Shown in pieces: positions 45,776 through 55,493 of a DNA stretch of 64,000 bases; within the stretch, counting starts at the first letter, position 1, and each line of letters starts with the position of its first letter. The notes beneath the pieces were generated by a model. The model ran no database searches. It was not told the origin of the DNA and saw only the letters and a program-made list of their open reading frames with translations. Source of the stretch: Cladopsammia gracilis (Eukaryota > Cnidaria > Anthozoa > Scleractinia > Dendrophylliidae); assembly GCA_022457155.1 (NCBI GenBank), contig JAJGOT010000899.1, positions 95,941 to 159,940 on the forward strand. The letters are read 5' to 3'. A program made the position numbers and the translations under genes.

Positions 45776-47550
45776 ATGAACAAACGAGAGGACGAGATCG
45801 ACTGGTCAAAGTTATCAAACGCATCGCCCAAACCAAAGAGGCTTCACTTAGAAGAAGATGATTCTGATGGCCTTTTTCACTGTCCACTTCAAACCTGCAA
45901 TCACGATGGATTTACCTCGCAAAGAGGCTGTAGAAAACACGTAAAGAACAAACACCGTTGGTATTTTCATTTCGACGAAAAACCAAACAGCACTCAGATT
46001 GAAGCAGGGTGTTTAGGCAACGCGGAAAATGAAGCCGACGCCGATCAGAAGGCTCGACGTAAAATCAGAACAATCGCGTCTTTTGACATGTCGAGCGATA
46101 TTGCTCGAGATTTTTCATCCTGGCTAACCGGCAGTGGCGGCGGCTGTAAAAGCGATCGCCAAGCACAACAAATCGTCAGCAAGTGTTTGAAATTTCTGAA
46201 ATTCTGTTGCGAAGACGAAGAGGAGCTCACTTTTGACATCGTCGACTTTAGTTTATGTTCTCCCAATCTCCTATTTAAATTTGTCGACACGATGCAAGAC
46301 GACTGGAAGCTCGGGCACGCAGGACGTCTAGGCTACTTGGACGCCATTGCAGAACTGGGAGACTTTCGAAAAGTGAACGGCACATCGGACTCCATTTTGA
46401 GAGGGCTGTCTTCAACAGAAATGTACTTGAAAAGGGTGCGCAAAACCGTTTCCAAAATGATGCGATTGCAGTGGACCAGCGAACTCGATATCGACGCCTT
46501 AGAAGCCAAGGGGCATTGGGCAACGCTAGAGGAGCTATTGGAAGTCGTGGCGCGTTTCTTGCCGCGCTACGAGGGCGTGCTGAACGCGTGCAAGGAGAAA
46601 CAGGGCACGGTATCCCCGTTGGACTTATCGTTTGCCACCAAATTCCTCGCAGTGTATTTGTTTATCAAGGTCAAAGGATCGCGCCCAATGACATCAGTAT
46701 TTGACTGTCGAGATGGTGAACAAAGCTAAGACGAACGGCGGGTTTATCGATCAGAAAATGTTCAAAACGGCGGGCAAATACGGCTTCGATTCTCTATTCC
46801 TGACTGACACTAGCATGCAAGTGTTGGATGGATACATCAATCACATTCGCCCTCTGCTCAAGCCGACCTGCGATTATGTTTTAGTAACGAGAAACAGGGG
46901 ACAGCAAAACAAGCTAGGAGAACTGATGAGCAAGTTAGTTTTCGACGCAACTGGCAAGTACATTCACCCGACTCGCTATCGACAAATAGTTGAAACTGAG
47001 AGCTCCAAACATCTCAGCAGTAGCGCGCAAAGCGCGATCTCCGAGGACCAGAAACAGCTCTGTCGTGGCAAGAGTTCACTATCAAAAACAACGATCGCGC
47101 GAGGTCACTACAAAAGCGCACGAATTTCTGGAAATATTGCATGGCGACAAGGGATCGGAGTTAGAAATGGACGTGCGCTCAAGGCTTTCGGACAAATCAA
47201 CGTCTTCCCAAGAGCAGGACGATGACGTTAAAGGCGATATGTCTTCTGCGGACGAAGTCGAAACGAGCCCCAAAACACCACCGCGACCTAAGCCTTTACG
47301 AAGGGTTGCAAGTCTAAAGAGAGAACGCGCGTCCAAAGCTACTGAAATTGGCGCGAGAAGAAAACAAATGTTGTTCACCCCCGAGGAGGACCGATATCTA
47401 AAAACGGGACTTGAACGACACGGCTACGGGCAATGGCAAGCGATTCTAAGAGACCCCGAATTTCATTTTCAAACCGGAAGGACAGCAAACTCTCTGCTGA
47501 GCCGTGCTGCCAGCAGATTTGGATCACATTCTAAATCATGCCACAAATAA
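45776..47550 (+). pseudogene. C2H2 + tyrosine-recombinase-like + telobox-like Myb gene
   Basis: ATG 45776. A C2H2-like finger lies near residues 38-62 (FHCPLQTC..H..HVKNKH). A helical segment follows (DFSSWL..KFLKFC..CSPNLLFKFVDTM..) like a recombinase core-binding domain. Then VKGSRPMT places the first catalytic Arg. A one-base shift near 46700 leads to EMVNKAKTNGGF, then KYIHPTRYRQIVE, the HxxR motif. A second shift near 47058 gives SSVVARVHYQKQRSREV with a candidate nucleophile Tyr. An acidic, proline-rich linker leads to MLFTPEEDRYLKTGLERHGY, then GQWQAILRDPEF, ending NSLLSRAASRF: a single Myb repeat resembling telobox (TRF-type) domains. Stop at 47548-47550. GC content is higher than in neighbouring DNA. 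Role inferred: a mobile or domesticated recombinase targeted by Myb and zinc fingers. Two frameshifts; either recently dead or assembly errors. Confidence 0.7.
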
Positions 47551-48137
47551 GTGGATGGACCATCGGCGCAGACATTTGCTGCTTAGTCGCAAGTTAAAAA
47601 TGTTATGAATTGGACAGAACTCAAGCTCTCTAGCAAGCCAAATCAATGCGCGAAACGCAATGATATGGCGCAGACTGACTTGAACTCATCTTGATAATAT
47701 AACTAGTAAACTTATCCAGTTGACATTGAAAGTTCTTTGCATGCCACAAACAAGTGGATCACAGACATTTGATTAGTTGCGAAGGAAAAATGTTATAAAT
47801 TGGACAGAACTCATGCTCTCTAGCAAGCCAATACAATGCGCGAAACACATTGATTTGTCGCAGACTGACTTGAACTCTTTTTGATATTCTAAGATGTAAA
47901 CTTATCTAGTAAATTCACATCACTGAAAGTTCTTTGCATGCCACAAATAAGTGGAGCGACCATCGGCAGAGACATTTGAATAGTCGCGAGGAAAAATGTT
48001 TATGAATTGGACAGAATTCAAGGTCTCTAGCAAGCCAATACAATGCGCGAAACGCAACGATATGGTGCAGACTGACTTGAACTCTTCTTGATAATATAAC
48101 TAGTAAACTTATCTAGCTGACATTGAAGTTCTTTGCA
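47537..48137. repeat. Three ~200-bp tandem repeats at gene 3' end
   Basis: CATGCCACAAATAAGTGG or its variant starts near 47537, 47740 and 47938. Each unit contains TGAATTGGACAGAACTCAAG and CTAGCAAGCCAA, CAGACTGACTTGAACTC and AACTTATC(C/T)AG. The first unit overlaps the last codons and stop of the recombinase-Myb gene. Non-coding otherwise. Confidence 0.9.
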
Positions 48138-48139
48138 TG

Positions 48140-48900
48140 TATGTAATTGTTAAACAATAGTTTTCGATAAACTATGTGCATTCTTTATATAATTGAAAGA
48201 TTCACCCAGCTTAAAGGAGCTATGTCATGGTGATTTTGAGGTTTTGGGGTCAAAACTACCCCAAATTAAAACTAAGTACCTTTCTCGTGCATGAAATGCT
48301 TGTAGAAAACTAAATACAAAAACAGTCATTGTGAAAGAAAGGAACTTTGATTTTTTGGAATCGAGGTGCGATAACATGTTTGAAAAGATTAAATACAAGA
48401 AAAATACTAACAGAGTAGTGCCTTGTCGCAAGTATCTCTGGTTCGACAGAGGTTGTTCCACGCATTTTCGAAGCCCTCGTCTTCTACTTTGCACATGCAT
48501 TTTGCGCTTATCGCACTACATTTTCCCACAACAACTGGACTTAAGTAACATAAAGAGGCACTCTTTATCGAACGACTGTTTAGTTGCCTATAAGGATAAC
48601 TTGCCCTCTGCATCTCTTCAACTGGCGATAAGGCTCCAAAACGTGTTCTTAGAGGAAACAAACTTGTGAAATATCGACGATAAGCAAGAGCGTCATAAGC
48701 CAAAATAGCAGTAAACTACTATTTTACACCATATAAGCGGTTGACAGCAAAGCCAAAATGCGGATTTCTTGCCCTAATTACCTACATCGAATCGGGACGA
48801 TACAAGAAGATACCTAGAGATGCAAAATCCGACTTTTCAGCCATTAAAATGACAGGAAATCGAAAAGATGTCAAGCTGTGGTCTTCAGTATCAATTCATT
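48140..48900. other. No recognised gene
   Basis: Open frames up to 112 codons occur on both strands around 48330-48700 but show no domain and overlap one another. Nothing else is seen. Confidence 0.45.
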
Positions 48901-50003
48901 TGAGTAAAATAAAATGTACCAAAATCTAAGCTTGCTGGTAGTTCCATGCACTGTTTCACTTCTGAAATTCATTGCAGAGAAAAGAGACCTCTGATATGGC
49001 CGACATTTCCGCCATTATTATTTATAAAATAACATAAAATAAAGTAAAAAATATATATTTCATGTCTTCATTTTTCCGTCTTTCCCGTGAAATCCGTCTT
49101 TTCCGCCGTTATTAAAAAAGTCTTTCACTCAGTCAACTTCCAGTCATGCAAGGCAGTTGACTGAAAGACTTTTGTGATGATGGCGGAAAGACGGATTTCA
49201 CGGAAAAGACGGCAAAATGAATAAATTAAATACATATAATAAAAAATGAAATAAAATAAAAAATAAAATAAAATAAAAAATGAAATAAAAATAAAAAAAA
49301 TTATATTTCATTTCTTCATTTTCCCGTCTTTCCCGTGAAATCCGTCTTTTCCGCCGTTATTTAAAAAGTCTTTCACTCAGTCAACTTCCAGTCATGCAAG
49401 GCAGTTGACTGAAAGACTTTTGTGATGATGGCGGAAAAGACGGATTTCACGGAAAAGACTAAAAATAAATAAATAATTTAAATAAAATAAAATAAAAAGT
49501 GAAATAAAATAAAAAAATATTTTAATTTTATTTTTATTTCATTAAAAAAAATGAAATAAAAAATAAAAAAAAATGAAATAAAAAATAAAATTGAAATATT
49601 TTTTATTTTTTTTGTCATTTTTTATTCAATTTTATTTAACTTTATTTTTTATTTAATTTCATTGTTTATTAGATATATTTAATTTATTCATTTTGCCGTC
49701 TTTTCCGTGAAATCCATCTTTTCCGCCATCATCACAAAAGTCTTTCAGCCAACTGCTTTGCATGACTGGAAGTTGACTGAGTGAAAGACTTTTGTAATAA
49801 TGGCGGAAAAGACGGATTTCACGGGAAAGACGGCAAAATGAAGAAATGAAATATTTATTTTATTTTGTTTTATTTTATAAATAATAATGGCGGAAATGGC
49901 GGCCATATCAGAGGTCTGTTTGCTCTGCAATGGATTTCAGTAGTGAAACACTGCATGGAACTACCAGCAAGCATGGATTTTGGTACATTATATTTTACTC
50001 TAA
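48901..50003. mobile_element. 1.1-kb foldback element
   Basis: Left arm GAGTAAAATAAAATGTACC, GCTTGCTGGTAGTTCCATGC, ACCTCTGATATGGCCGAC is mirrored at the right end by GGCGGCCATATCAGAGGT, GCATGGAACTACCAGCAAGC, TACATTATATTTTACTC. Inside, three to four copies of an inner hairpin (CCGTGAAATCCGTCTTTTCC, GTCAACTTCCAGTCATGCAA, CAGTTGACTGAAAGAC) alternate with long (AAAAT/ATAAA)n tracts. No coding. The arms are similar over several hundred bases. The target duplication was not resolved. Confidence 0.85.
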
Positions 50004-50300
50004 CCAGTGGAAGTTTGTTTTTTAGAACCAAGTGTATACCGGGTATAACGTGCATGGCGTATTTGAAATGAAATTTTGAACTCAGTGTTATTCCACAGTG
50101 ACATATAAAAAAAGTGGAAGTATTTTTAGTGCCAAGTGTATATCGAGTATATCGTGCATGGCGTATTTAAAATGAAATGTTGAGATCTGCGGAAATCCAC
50201 AGTGATCTTTTGGACACATGTGCAGTGTAGGGATTCGTTTTTTAGTTCCTAGGGTATAGCGGGGGCATGGCGTATTTTAAAAGAAATAACTTAGTGTGGC
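50003..50300. repeat. Three imperfect ~110-bp tandem copies
   Basis: GTGGAAG, CAAGTGTATACCGGGTATAA and TGCATGGCGTATTTGAAATG recur near 50007, 50115 and, more diverged, 50235. Each copy also has a CCACAGTGA word. No coding. Confidence 0.75.
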
Positions 50301-50517
50301 AGACGTGGAAAGTTGTTTATCTTTTTCGTAGTGTCGTTTGATGGTCACGTTGACGTACAATATACACCGCATTATCGTTTTTCCCTTTGGGTTTCTGCAA
50401 TAAGAACCGCAACTTGAAGCCAATCGGCTTTTTAGTCAATTTTTCACGTAGACGGCAATGGCTTCGTGAAAAATTGAGTCTTCCTATTCATATATAATTG
50501 AGTCTTGCTATTCATAT

Positions 50518-50575
50518 ATAGGAACAAGTGGACCTATCAATATCTGTTCCTAATTTAAAGGAACGCATTTAGAGT
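50518..50575. repeat. Short GGAAC/GTTCC patch
   Basis: TAGGAACAAGTGGACCTATC, CTGTTCCTAATTTAAAGGAA carries the same GGAAC/GTTCC pairs as the satellite at 39640-41027. Found only here to the right of the recombinase-Myb gene. Confidence 0.6.
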
Positions 50576-50734
50576 TTAGCAAATTTCCGAAATCGTATTG
50601 CGCTGTGAGATCAAGAAAAAGCAATTTCTAGCATCGTACCACCTTGAACGTGTAAGAAATCATCAGACATGCAGAGATTATTGTTGGAGTCCAAACGATT
50701 TTAACGTTTTAAAAAAGGGAACAGAAATTTTGGG

Positions 50735-50870
50735 AAACGATCATCACCATCATCGTTGTATTTGTCGTCATAGTCATCATCATCATCATCATCACAACCA
50801 CCATCAACAACACAATCAACATGATCATAATCGTCATCATCTTCATCACCATCATCCTGGTCAGTACAAT
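50735..50870. repeat. (ATC)n-rich microsatellite
   Basis: CATCATCATC runs interrupted by CACCAC and CAACAA words. It produces His-rich or Asp-rich open frames on the two strands, which are compositional artefacts. Confidence 0.85.
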
Positions 50871-51089
50871 TGTCACTAATGATAAAAAAGATAAAATAAA
50901 CAGTTAACAGAGAAGCAAAGCTCATTAAGGGCGAGCAACTGCAAAATGTTGAGTACAATAACCATCTAAGGGCATTTTTGTCCAAATGATGTACCAGTAA
51001 GGCTTATTTTATTTATTTCATAACCTTTATTGAAGTATTGGGAGCAATTTTAGAATACCTGGCTACTTAATAATCGACATATAACTAAA

Positions 51090-51262
51090 TGCAAAGATAT
51101 TAAATGTAAGGAGAAATTAAGACTCGGAAAAAAAATCCGAGTCCCAGATGGGATTTGAACCCACGACCCTCCGTGATCTAGTCGGATGCTCTAACCACTG
51201 AGCTACTGGAGACTCTATGGTGAGCAAGGGTCGATTTGTGGGTCTTGATTGGAACCGCATCG
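51090..51262 (-). mobile_element. tRNA-derived SINE, copy 1
   Basis: Read on the minus strand: an upstream head (GATGCGGTTCCAATCAAGAC, CACCATAGAGTC), then a tRNA-like part with A box TAGCTCAGTGGTTAGAGC and B box GGGTTCAAATCCC. The acceptor-like stem pairs GAGTC with GACTC but has a bulge, and the anticodon arm is imperfect, so this is not a working tRNA. A hairpin GACTCGGATTTTTTTTCCGAGTC-like tail and TTTCTCCTTACATTTAATAT follow. The A and B boxes would allow RNA polymerase III transcription. Confidence 0.75.
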
Positions 51263-51370
51263 CGCAGCTACACAGCCAAGTATTGACTAGCACATGTGAA
51301 ACTCACTAACAGCATCGAACTGTCACATTAAAGCATATCAAGATGCAGCCAACCAACCTCCAAAGTGAGT

Positions 51371-51475
51371 ATATAAAGATGAAACAACAATAACAACAAA
51401 GATATTAAATGTAAGGAGAAATTAAATCCGAGTCCCAGATGGGATTTGAACCCACGACCCTCCGTGATCTAGTCG
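51371..51475 (-). mobile_element. tRNA-derived SINE, 3' partial copy
   Basis: Minus-strand 3' part of the same SINE: tail GATGAAACAACAATAACAAC (plus-strand view), ATTAAATGTAAGGAGAAATT, then the B-box half of the tRNA-like head up to CTAGTC. It lacks the hairpin spacer and stops where the plus-strand copy begins. Confidence 0.7.
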
Positions 51476-51705
51476 CGATGCGGTTCCAGTCAAGACCCAC
51501 AAATCGACCCTTGCTCACCATAGAGTCTCCAGTAGCTCAGTGGTTAGAGCATCCGACTAGATCACAGAGAGTCGTGGGTTCAAATCCCATCTGGGACTCG
51601 GATTTTTTTTCCGAGTCTTAATTTCTCCTTACATTTAATATCTTTGTTGTTATTGTTGTTTCATCTTTATATAATAACTAAATGCCTATTCACACTGCAT
51701 ACATT
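51476..51705 (+). mobile_element. tRNA-derived SINE, copy 2
   Basis: Plus-strand full copy: head GCGATGCGGTTCCAGTCAAG, A box TAGCTCAGTGGTTAGAGC (51528), B box GGGTTCAAATCCC (51574), hairpin TCGGATTTTTTTTCCGA, and tail TTGTTGTTATTGTTGTTTC. It forms a large inverted repeat with copy 1. Confidence 0.75.
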
Positions 51706-51771
51706 TAAGTGACGCATATAAGATTAGTACATATGAATAAATTATCACTTTGGCTCAACTGCAGTGCGGCG
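51686..51771 (+). repeat. 86-bp direct repeat, left copy
   Basis: Begins CTATTCACACTGCATACATT and ends CAACTGCAGTGCGGCG. It matches 55684-55769 with only about two differences over 86 bp. The pair flanks about 3.9 kb holding minisatellites, gag-like and RT-like sequence, as LTR fragments or a duplication would. Confidence 0.85.
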
Positions 51772-51849
51772 TGGTTGTACGCTGACGCGTCGAAGGATTT
51801 CTTTTACCTCTTCGTTCCCTTCTTCTATTTTCTGATAGCAGACGTATAA

Positions 51850-52150
51850 TATCCAGTACCTGGACAAGGAGGTCAAAGAGTTCAACACGCAGTGGGACAA
51901 GCAGTTCAGGGAGTTCAGCCACCAGCGGAACAAGGAGCTCGAGGAATTCAACCAGCCGTGTGACATGTGGCTCAGGTTGTTCAACCAGCCATGAGACAGA
52001 TACCTCAAAGAGTTCTACCAGCTGCGGAACAAGGAGTTCAAGGAGTTCATCCTGCTGCGGGAAATGCAGCTCAGAGTTAAACCGGACGCTGGACAAGGAG
52101 TTCAACCAGCATCGGGACAAGGAGTCCAACATGCAGCGGGACAAGCTTAA
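51850..52150 (+). repeat. 33-bp minisatellite encoding 11-residue repeats
   Basis: On the plus strand the segment reads in 11-residue steps: DKEVKEFNTQW, DKQFREFSHQR, NKELEEFNQPC, then DRYLKEFYQLR and NKEFKEFILLR. A stop (TGA) breaks it once near 51992. A hendecad pattern of Leu/Phe at fixed places suggests a coiled coil. No start codon or splice site could be tied to it, so it may be a minisatellite rather than a gene. Confidence 0.65.
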
Positions 52151-52269
52151 CCGCCAGGCAGAGCTAGATAAATCAATCTGTTAGCAAGGGCAGAATCCCG
52201 CACCACAAGGGCTTGTCGACGGAGGAAAAACTTGAGCTAAATTTTCGCTTTAACACGTGTTAGTTCTGA

Positions 52270-53330
52270 AATTATTATTTTATTAAGTGTTGTTGGCCAT
52301 GGGAGTAATACTTTCTTTTGAGAGTGATGCGCGATGGGAAATGTTATTGGCCCCGGAGTTGACTAGTAAGAGTTTTTTATTTGCGATAATGGCCATTGCG
52401 TAGGCCACAGAATTAGGACTCCTTGTGAGTTTGTTATCGCAAATAATGGTCATGTTTTATATTGACCACGGCACTTCTGAGATATGTGAAATGTATTGGC
52501 CGCGGAGTTGACTCGTAAGAGTCTATTGTTGGCGATAATGGCCATTGCGTCGGCCGCGGAGTAAGAACTCCTTGTGAGTTTGTTATTGCAAATAATGGTC
52601 ATATTTTCGGCTGACTACGGAACCCCTTGAGATATGTGAAATGGTATTGGCCACGGGGGTGAAACTTGTAAGAGTGTATTATATACAAATGTGAAATGTT
52701 ATTGGCCACGGAACAAGAGTTTGTTGACGCCGATGTGATATGTTATTGGCCACAAAGTGAAACGCGCAAGAGCTTGTTTATGCAGATGTGATATGTTATT
52801 GGCCACGAAGTGAAACGCGCAAGAGTTTGTTTATGCAGATGTGATATGTTATTGGCCACGAAGTGAAACGCGCAAGAGCTGTTTATGCAGATGTGATATG
52901 TTTTTGGCCACAAAGTGTAACGCGCAAGAGCTTGTTTATGCAGATGTGATATGTTATTGGCCTCGAAGTAAACTCGTAAGAGATTGTTATATGCAAATGT
53001 GAAATGTTATTGGCCACGGAGGTGAGACTCGTAATTGTTTGTTATGTTCTGGAAGATGTGAATATTATTGGCCACGGATTGAAACTCGTCAAAATTTGTT
53101 ATGATTTCTTAAATGTGAATATTATTGGCTAAGGAAGTGAAACTCTATAAGCGTTGGTTATGATTTTTTCACACGTGGTTAAGATTGGCCGCGGAAGGGG
53201 AACTCAAAAAGAGCTTGTTATTATTTTGCAAATGTGGATATTACTGGCGGCGGAAGTGAAACCATATAGGCGTTTGTTGTGATTTTCAAATGTGAATAAT
53301 ATTGGCCGCGGAAGTAAAAAAAAAATATTG
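52270..53330. repeat. ~53-bp minisatellite array
   Basis: A unit like ATGTGATATGTTATTGGCCA followed by CGAAGTGAAACGCGCAAGAG and TTTGTTTATGCAG repeats some seventeen times. It is most regular at 52740-52960 and diverges toward both ends. TATTGGCC is the best-conserved core. No coding. It ends 140 bp before the gag-like start. Confidence 0.85.
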
Positions 53331-53466
53331 ACAATCGGGTGAGAGAATGTATTATGGGCGCAGATATGTTGAATACGTATGAACTAGTTCTACGATTATA
53401 AAGCGTCTGAGAGTATCTTGCCTTTTCCTTTTGAAATTATAGTCCTTACAGAAAAAGTACGATGAA

Positions 53467-53958
53467 ATGAGAGCGGATATGGATATTTTCTCCAGTTCAT
53501 CAGTGGACAGCCTCCTCAACAAAATTAAAAATCTCGCCTCCCGTCCCATTGTGGAGTTTAATAAGCACGAGGTCCTAGAGTTACTGGAAGCTCTTAAGAA
53601 TACCGCTCGCAATGTACGCCACGAGAAGGAGGGCTACTTCCGTTTGACCTACGAAGCTTTGAGAACGAAATTGGACCAGCCTAACCATATCTTCCGGAGT
53701 TTTCTCTTGCCATTGCTAGGTGATAAAGACCATGAGAAGATATTGGGTATTATGGCAAAAGTTGAGAAGAGCAACAGGAGTCAGCCGCAACCAATGCCAC
53801 TGTCACATGCGATGAGGTCAAATGCCCCATATGTTCGCTGCTATAGTTGTGGGAAGCTTGGGCATATCGCTGTCAATTGTTTCAAAAGAAGGAGGGAACA
53901 GCGCGGACGCCCGTCTGAACCTGCTTCCCGACCTAGGAACATTAATAATAACAAATGA
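53467..53958 (+). CDS. Gag-like protein with CCHC zinc knuckle
   Basis: An intact 163-residue frame. The helical N-terminus (DSLLNKIKNLASRPIVEFNK, ELLEALKNTARNVRHEKEGY) is followed by a linker and CYSCGKLGHIAVNC, an exact CX2CX4HX4C knuckle, then a basic tail RRREQRGRPSEPASRPR. This resembles the capsid-tail and nucleocapsid of a retroelement gag that binds RNA, though shorter than usual gag. RT fragments follow about 700 bp later. Start at ATG 53467; a Met at 53479 is possible. Confidence 0.65.
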   Translation: MRADMDIFSSSSVDSLLNKIKNLASRPIVEFNKHEVLELLEALKNTARNVRHEKEGYFRLTYEALRTKLDQPNHIFRSFLLPLLGDKDHEKILGIMAKVEKSNRSQPQPMPLSHAMRSNAPYVRCYSCGKLGHIAVNCFKRRREQRGRPSEPASRPRNINNNK

Positions 53959-54640
53959 ACATGGGTTATATCTAAGATGCAAGGAACAGAATTTGTTTAC
54001 TATCGCGTCAGAAATTGCTGACTATGTAATGCTGTATTTCAATAAATACTGTATAATGTGGCAATGAATCGCTATTCTACGTTTATTCACCCTTGCCTCT
54101 CGTTTTAGGAATTTTCTTCCTCCTTTTCCTCTAGTAGAGAAGTGGCAGTTGTGAAAAAGAGTATCTAAACACACTCCCCCAGTCTATTGCTGGGTCATGA
54201 CTGTCACCCCTCTGCTAACCTCGGTTCCCTTTTGTTTTTTATTATTCCTTTGTTTTCATACCTAGATCACCACAAGTCTCCCCTGGGAATGGGAGTTTGA
54301 CCCACAGTCCGATGAAAAAGTTGCACAATATGCAAAGATGCCGCAAAAGCCAATCACGTGGGTGGATTGGATGGGAACGTCACTGGAGGTTAGCTCAGGG
54401 TGACAGTCCGGGAATTTTCAGAACAATACATACACAGAGTGATAAATGGAGAAGAATTAGCGGACCCAGCAAAATTATTATTTAGAGATCCAAACGCCTT
54501 TCGCGCAGGTGAACTCCACAAACACTACGATAAATGGTGCAGAATTGTGGGTGACAACCCTTCACCGGAACAAGTTAAGATATTAAGTTGGATCCGCGAT
54601 GGAGTTTCCATTTTTGAATTTTTTTCAGCCATTCTCTGGC
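53959..54640. other. Broken region between gag and RT pieces
   Basis: Open segments at 54297-54485 and 54400-54648 in different frames, containing VREFSEQYIHRVINGEELAD and RDPNAFRAGELHKHYDKWCR. They may be eroded pol-leader sequence; no domain is recognised. Confidence 0.35.
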
Positions 54641-55260
54641 AGCTTTAAAGGCCGTCACTATCAATCAGACCGCCCGCCATCAGAGTTTTTTAAAAATAGC
54701 CCCGCCTGTAAGCCTTTTGCTCACTTTGTAAGGGAAACTTTGCTTGAACGTTTGCAAACAGGGGCAATAACGTTGATGGGAAAACCAGTGAAGTTGAACT
54801 ACCGCACCTAGTTTTGCCGCTGACCGTTGAACCAAGTAAGCCCAGATTATGTCATGACGCACGATGTTTAAATCTGTGGATGAGGGATGTTCCTTTTAAA
54901 CTGGGGGCGTTCAACGGCAAACGTCACAATTCCGACCGGCCACCCACAGAATATTCACTGAGGAATAACGTATCCTGTAAACAATTTGGAAAATCTATCC
55001 GGAAAACGCTTTCACGTCGCCTGCAAACCGGTGCGATCTTGGTCGTGGGTAAGGTTGGTCACGTAAACCACCTAATTTAGTACTATCCGTAACGGTTGAA
55101 CCCACGAAGCCGAGAGTGTGTCACGATGCGCGGTACTTAAACTTGTGGATGCTGAAGAAGCCTTTCTCGTCAAACACGGTGACGGATTTGCCTCGGTATG
55201 TCTTCAAGGACTCTTACTAGTCTGTTCTCGCTGACAAGTCAGGTGACGACCACCTCTGGC
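54640..55260 (+). pseudogene. Retroelement RT fragments, duplicated
   Basis: Two tandem, diverged copies of the RT fingers region. Copy one: GRHYQSDRPPSEFFKNSPAC, RETLLERLQTGAITLMGKPG, LPLTVEPSKPRLCHDARCLN, LWMRDVPFKLGAF. Copy two, directly after: KRHNSDRPPTEYS, KTLSRRLQTGAILVVGKVG, VTVEPTKPRVCHDARYLN, then LPRYVFKDS and DKSGDDH, a decayed motif A. The rest of the polymerase (YxDD box, RNase H, integrase) is missing. Frame changes occur in both copies. Confidence 0.65.
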
Positions 55261-55449
55261 GAAGGTTTGGAACTCAACTGGGGCTTCGGCGGGGCTGGCC
55301 TCGAATGCGGATGCACAGCCTACCAGTACTTGGCAAGACATTAATCAGTTGAAACGGTTTGTGTGTGCGTTCGGACAGCCCAGGGAGGAGACCTCATGAG
55401 AAGAAACGTTTGTGAGTCAAGGTGGACAGTCTCTCTCACCAGGGCTATC

Positions 55450-55493
55450 GGGTTAAGGTTTGGGTTTAGGTTTGGGGTTTAGTGTTGGGGAGT
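55450..55493. repeat. Telomere-like TTTAGGG-type tract
   Basis: GGGTTAAGGTTTGGGTTTAG and GTTTGGGGTTTAGTGTTGGG: four to five degenerate TT(T)AGGG/GGTTT words in a row within the degraded retroelement. Confidence 0.5.

Noticed and set aside
48225..48703. Frames of 91-112 codons on both strands
   Set aside because: Mutually overlapping and without motif or codon bias; likely chance.
50598..50985. His-rich and Asp-rich frames on the two strands
   Set aside because: Products of an (ATC)n microsatellite without other coding signs.
51127..51216. Functional tRNA gene on the minus strand
   Set aside because: A and B boxes are present, but the acceptor stem has a bulge and the anticodon stem has a mismatch. 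The sequence is repeated with fixed flanks, so it is a SINE head.
51439..51621. 60-codon open frame across the SINE containing VAQWLEHPTRSQRVVGSNP
   Set aside because: It is the translation of tRNA-like A and B boxes, a well-known false protein; no gene called.
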